Shown here one piece after another: positions 61,086 through 64,000 of a stretch of 64,000 nucleotides of DNA. Both the position numbers and the translations under genes were made by a program. The stretch comes from Streptomyces nigrescens. GTDB taxonomy: Bacteria; Actinomycetota; Actinomycetes; Streptomycetales; Streptomycetaceae. Where the stretch lies: assembly GCA_024349765.1 (NCBI GenBank), contig AP026073.1, positions 7,750,001 to 7,814,000 on the forward strand, read 5' to 3'. Numbering within the stretch: position 1 is the first letter of the stretch; each line of letters starts with the position of its first letter. The notes under the pieces were generated by a model, which worked only from the letters and a program-made list of their open reading frames with translations, searched no databases and was not told where the DNA came from.

Positions 61086-61439
61086 GGCGTCATGTGTACC
61101 CGAGGGGCACCTTCTCGCAAGGTGAACGGCTTTCGCCGCAACGCCGCGCACCAGGGAATTCACCGCGCTGGAGCCGGTCGGGGGAGCCGGTCGGGGCGGC
61201 GTACGGCGACGCGGCGGGCCGGAGCGCGACGAGCGCGTCCGGTACCCGGCGGCGGCCGACGGGAGGGGCGGCGCGGCGGCCCCCGGCCGGCGGCATGCTG
61301 CGGCCCGGCTGGCGGCATGGCCCGGGGGCCGTACGAGTTGCTTCCGCCGCACCGCCTCTCCTCCTGCCGCGTCCGGCCGCACCGGCGTGCTTACGATCCC
61401 CTTCGGCCACCGGTCGGAAGGGTGGAAGGGAGCGCCACG
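61086..61439. other. 354-bp divergent gap, no gene seen
   Basis: Between the OmpR-type regulator and the oxidoreductase gene. It contains two adjacent copies of GGAGCCGGTCGGGG (61170-61183 and 61183-61196) and the leaderless -10 of the regulator at its left edge. Otherwise it is GC-rich and no conserved frame was found. Confidence 0.4.
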
Positions 61440-62381
61440 ATGAGAGCCGTAGCAGTCAGCGCATTCGGTGAACAGCCGCGCCTCATGGATCTGCCGCAGC
61501 CCGAACCAGGGCCGGGCGAGGTCCTGGTGCGGCTGTCCGCCGCCGGACTCAACCCCATCGACTGGAAGATCGCCGACGGCATGTTCGGCGACGCCGTTCC
61601 GGTGGCCTTCCCCCTGGTGCTGGGCACGGACGGGGCGGGCGAGGTGCTGGCGATCGGCACCGGTGTCCGGCGGTTCACCGTCGGCGACGCGGTGTTCGGC
61701 CAGTTCCAGCGGCCGGAGCGGGGCGGCGGATCGTACTGCGAACTGGCCCTCGCCGACGAGGACCGCATCGCGCACGCCGCCCGCAGCGTCACCTACGCGA
61801 CCTCCGCGGCGCTGCCGACGGCCGGCATGACCGCGTACAACCTGGTCGAGGAGACCCGGATCAGCGAGGGCAAGCGGGTGCTGATCGTCGGTGCGACCGG
61901 CGGCGTCGGCACCTTCGCCACCCAGCTGGCGGCCGGCCGCGGCGCGGAGGTGATCGCCACCGCCCGCCCGGCCAAGGCCGAGCTGATGCGTACGCTGGGC
62001 GCCGCGGAGACCGTCGACCACACCGCGGGCCCGGTCGCCGACCAGGTCCTCGCGGCCCATCCGGACGGCGTGGACGTGCTGATCGACATGACCGGCGGCC
62101 CCGCCGAGTTCGCCGAGCTGACCCGGACCGTACGCGACGGGGGCACCGCCGTCTCGCTGATCGGCTCGGCGGACGCGGACGAGCTCACCGAACAGAACCT
62201 GCGCGGCTTCAACTTCGTCAACCGCCCCTCGCCGCAGCTCCTGGAGATCCTGGCCGGGCAGGTCGACGCGGGCCGGCTGACGGTCCTCGTCGGCCGCGAG
62301 GTCCCCCTCGAAGAGGCCCCCGAAGCCCTGGAGGCCAGCCGCACCGGCCGTGCCCAGGGCAAGACCGTCCTGACCGTCTGA
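61440..62381 (+). CDS. NADP-dependent oxidoreductase, zinc-free MDR family
   Basis: A 313-residue medium-chain reductase related to quinone oxidoreductases. The GroES-like start has LSAAGLNPIDWKIADG, and the Rossmann motif VGATGGVGTFATQLAAGRG is near residue 150; zinc ligands are absent. The ATG follows GGAAGGGAG. Substrate unknown; reduction of quinones or activated alkenes is typical. A second MDR protein, at 10274, is only distantly similar. Confidence 0.9.
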   Translation: MRAVAVSAFGEQPRLMDLPQPEPGPGEVLVRLSAAGLNPIDWKIADGMFGDAVPVAFPLVLGTDGAGEVLAIGTGVRRFTVGDAVFGQFQRPERGGGSYCELALADEDRIAHAARSVTYATSAALPTAGMTAYNLVEETRISEGKRVLIVGATGGVGTFATQLAAGRGAEVIATARPAKAELMRTLGAAETVDHTAGPVADQVLAAHPDGVDVLIDMTGGPAEFAELTRTVRDGGTAVSLIGSADADELTEQNLRGFNFVNRPSPQLLEILAGQVDAGRLTVLVGREVPLEEAPEALEASRTGRAQGKTVLTV

Positions 62382-62397
62382 GCGACCCGGCCGGGCG

Positions 62398-63375
62398 TCA
62401 GCTCCGCTTCCGCCAGGCCCGGACCGCCGGCGGCCCCGCCGCGGCCAGCACCGCGGTGAGCGTCCCCGCGCCCACCAGCAGCCAGACCCCGGTACGCAGC
62501 GGCCCGGTGAGCGCATCGGCGTACGCCCCGGCGGCGGGCCGGGGCACCATCGCGGGCAGCGCCGCCAGCGTGCGGCCGCGCACCAGCGCCAGCGCCACGG
62601 CCAGCAGGGCGGCGGCCGCCGCGCAGCCCGTACCGGCACAGACCAGTGCCCGCCGGCGCCGCCGCACCAGCAGCAGCCCGCCGCCCAGACACAGCGCGGC
62701 GGCCGGCGGCAGCAGCAGCGCCCCCCTGCGGACGACCTCGTAACCGGCCCGGATCCGCGGGACGTCGGGGGCCTTGAGCAGCACGATCTCCACCCCGGAC
62801 CGCGGCACCCGGCGGAGCAGGTCCAGCCCCATGCCGTTGTGCGCCACCTGACGGCGGACCCGTTCCACGACGGGGGTCAGATCGAGTGTGACCGGAGCGC
62901 GGGGATCGGCGGGCGCGGCGAGGCTGCCGTCCAGCGTCCGGTGCGCGGATCGGTGGACGCCCTTCCACATGTCCGGGAAGCCGCGCCCGGTGACCACCTG
63001 CCGCACCTGCTTGGCCACGAACTCCCGGATGCCGCGGGTGAAATGGCGGCGCACCGCGGGCCGCCGGGCGGGACTGACGGCCTTCAGCAGCCCGTCGATC
63101 CGGACGTGCGCCATCACCCCGTCCGTCACGTCGTCGACCACGGCCTGCTGCACGGCGGCATTCCCGGCCAGCGGCGCCACCGCCGCCACATAGCCGTCCG
63201 TCTCGGTCAGCTGGGACCGCGCCCAGGTGGCGGCCAGGCTCAGCGGCAGCAGCAGTGCCCCCACGACCAGCAGCACCCCGCCGGCCAGCGCGCGCCCCGG
63301 CCACCGCGGTCCGCCCGGCGGCCCGTCCCCCTCCGTCACCCGCCCGCCCAGGCGTACGGGTGCGCTCGCTGGCAT
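62398..63375 (-). CDS. Hypothetical membrane protein
   Basis: A 325-residue protein with four hydrophobic helices: one near 28-50 after a basic start, then a soluble external part of about 170 residues (TETDGYVAAVAPLAGNAAVQQAVVDDV onwards), then three helices in the last 120 residues. This layout and the phrase YVAAVAPLA before paired V-rich helices are common in uncharacterised Streptomyces membrane proteins. No function is offered. The ATG at 63375 follows AAAGGACAGGA. Confidence 0.75.
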   Translation of the reverse strand: MPASAPVRLGGRVTEGDGPPGGPRWPGRALAGGVLLVVGALLLPLSLAATWARSQLTETDGYVAAVAPLAGNAAVQQAVVDDVTDGVMAHVRIDGLLKAVSPARRPAVRRHFTRGIREFVAKQVRQVVTGRGFPDMWKGVHRSAHRTLDGSLAAPADPRAPVTLDLTPVVERVRRQVAHNGMGLDLLRRVPRSGVEIVLLKAPDVPRIRAGYEVVRRGALLLPPAAALCLGGGLLLVRRRRRALVCAGTGCAAAAALLAVALALVRGRTLAALPAMVPRPAAGAYADALTGPLRTGVWLLVGAGTLTAVLAAAGPPAVRAWRKRS

Positions 63376-63471
63376 CGCGTCCTGTCCTTTCCTGCACGGC
63401 GATCACGGCGACCACCTTCCAGGCAAGGGGGAACGCCCGGCGCCCGCGACCGGGACCGGTGCCAATGGGTG

Positions 63472-63493
63472 AGCCCGGCCGTGTGGCCCGGCT
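63472..63493 (-). terminator. Hairpin after the last leftward gene
   Basis: AGCCCGGCC (63472-63480) pairs with GGCCCGGCT (63485-63493) with one C/C mismatch and loop GTGT, just beyond the stop at 63507. Confidence 0.55.
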
Positions 63494-63506
63494 GCCGGCG
63501 GTGGCC

Positions 63507-64000
63507 TCAGCCCGCGGCGCCCGGGCCGGCCGCCCGCCGGCGGCGCACCGCCCGCACCGCCCCCGGCCCGAGCAGCGCCGCGGCCGCGGCGGCCGTCGCC
63601 CACCACGCCCAGCCACCGCCGCCGGTCTCCTCGGCCCGGGACTCCGGCAGGTCGTCCACATCGCCCGAGCAGGCCACCGGCGCGTAGGAATCGCCCAGGT
63701 ACACACAGGCGGTGGCGGCGGCCCGCAGGGTCCCGGGCGCGGCCGTGGCGGCGCCGCCGGGACGGTCACCGAGCACGGCCTCGGCGGTGAACACCTGGAT
63801 GTCGCGCGCCGGAAGGTCGGCGCGCCAGGTGACCTTCCGCTCCCCCGTCCCGCGCCCCTCGACGACGCCGTCGGACGCGGTCACGGAGGTCGTGGTCGCG
63901 GGCATCCGCTGCTCGACCCGGACCCCGTGGACGTCATCGGCGCCCAGGTTGTGCACGGTCACGCGGTAGTCGAGCCGCCGCCCCGCCTCGGCGTCGTCGG
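63507..64000 (-). CDS. Hypothetical cell-surface protein, N-terminus beyond window
   Basis: The leftward frame is open to the window end, so the start is missing; about 164 residues are seen. GRRLDYRVTVHNLGADDVHGVRVEQRMPA looks like a DUF11/CARDB-type extracellular beta domain. A Cys pair (AAATACVYLGDSYAPVACSGD), a short linker and one helix (WAWWATAAAAAALLGPGAV) with a basic tail follow. It should be an exported protein anchored at its C-terminus. A GTG at 63962 is internal and is not the likely start. Confidence 0.7.
   Translation of the reverse strand, partial: DDAEAGRRLDYRVTVHNLGADDVHGVRVEQRMPATTTSVTASDGVVEGRGTGERKVTWRADLPARDIQVFTAEAVLGDRPGGAATAAPGTLRAAATACVYLGDSYAPVACSGDVDDLPESRAEETGGGGWAWWATAAAAAALLGPGAVRAVRRRRAAGPGAAG

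Overview
The window is a chromosomal core segment of a Streptomyces-type actinomycete. The DNA is extremely GC-rich with G/C at almost every third codon position. It carries mycothiol-type and SARP-type genes, the bacterial proteasome activator Bpa, two complete branched-chain keto-acid dehydrogenase (bkd) operons and sixteen perfect copies of the Streptomyces parS centromere core GTTTCACGTGAAAC. From memory, the order bkd operon, two Ser/Thr kinases, second bkd operon, then further along aspS and metG matches the oriC-proximal region of the S. coelicolor chromosome. The parS density supports that. No phage, insertion sequence, CRISPR array, rRNA, tRNA or secondary-metabolite cluster was recognised.

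Layout. 1-2 kb: end of a 3-hydroxyacyl-CoA dehydrogenase gene, translationally coupled to a TetR regulator. 2-6.5 kb: Lrp-type BkdR divergent from bkdABC copy 1. 6.5-10.2 kb: molybdenum cofactor genes (MobA fused to a DUF6457-like tail, then MoeA) coupled to a K+ channel with TrkA domains. 10.3-13 kb: quinone oxidoreductase, a His-rich surface protein, a five-site parS cluster and bpa. 13-17.8 kb: two divergent membrane Ser/Thr kinases and a phosphotransferase-fold protein. 17.8-23.1 kb: PPOX protein, orphan NarL-type regulator and bkdABC copy 2. 23-29.6 kb: AraC-like regulator, VOC protein, tiny membrane protein, GNAT-Nudix fusion, GntR-MFS pair, mycothiol-dependent-type enzyme and LURP-one protein. 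29.7-38.9 kb: thioredoxin-NHL protein, then a same-strand envelope and regulatory group (DUF4232 lipoprotein, membrane-tethered XRE regulator, NlpC/P60 hydrolase, second DUF4232 lipoprotein, SARP/NB-ARC regulator, M18 aminopeptidase). 39-46 kb: FadE5-type acyl-CoA dehydrogenase, SseB-like protein, pirin, AI-2E-family permease and a multidomain PP2C phosphatase. 46.4-52 kb: aspS, a GT-C-like membrane protein and metG. 52-64 kb: VWA protein, esterase, polysaccharide deacetylase, an osmoprotectant ABC system, orphan OmpR-type regulator, oxidoreductase and two membrane proteins, the last cut by the window edge.

How the parts work together. The two bkd operons make branched acyl-CoA starters for iso/anteiso fatty acids and catabolise Leu/Ile/Val. 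They share the likely regulator BkdR, and AT-rich inverted repeats lie in both promoter regions. The 3-hydroxyacyl-CoA dehydrogenase, FadE5-type dehydrogenase and pirin form a second acyl-CoA theme. The parS sites lie in intergenic gaps at seven places, mostly as pairs. Several pairs are embedded in long perfect hairpins just after stop codons, so they may serve both ParB loading and transcription termination. A second window-wide pattern is a TANNNT-like hexamer 6-7 nt before the start codon of about eleven genes without a good ribosome binding site, which suggests leaderless transcripts.
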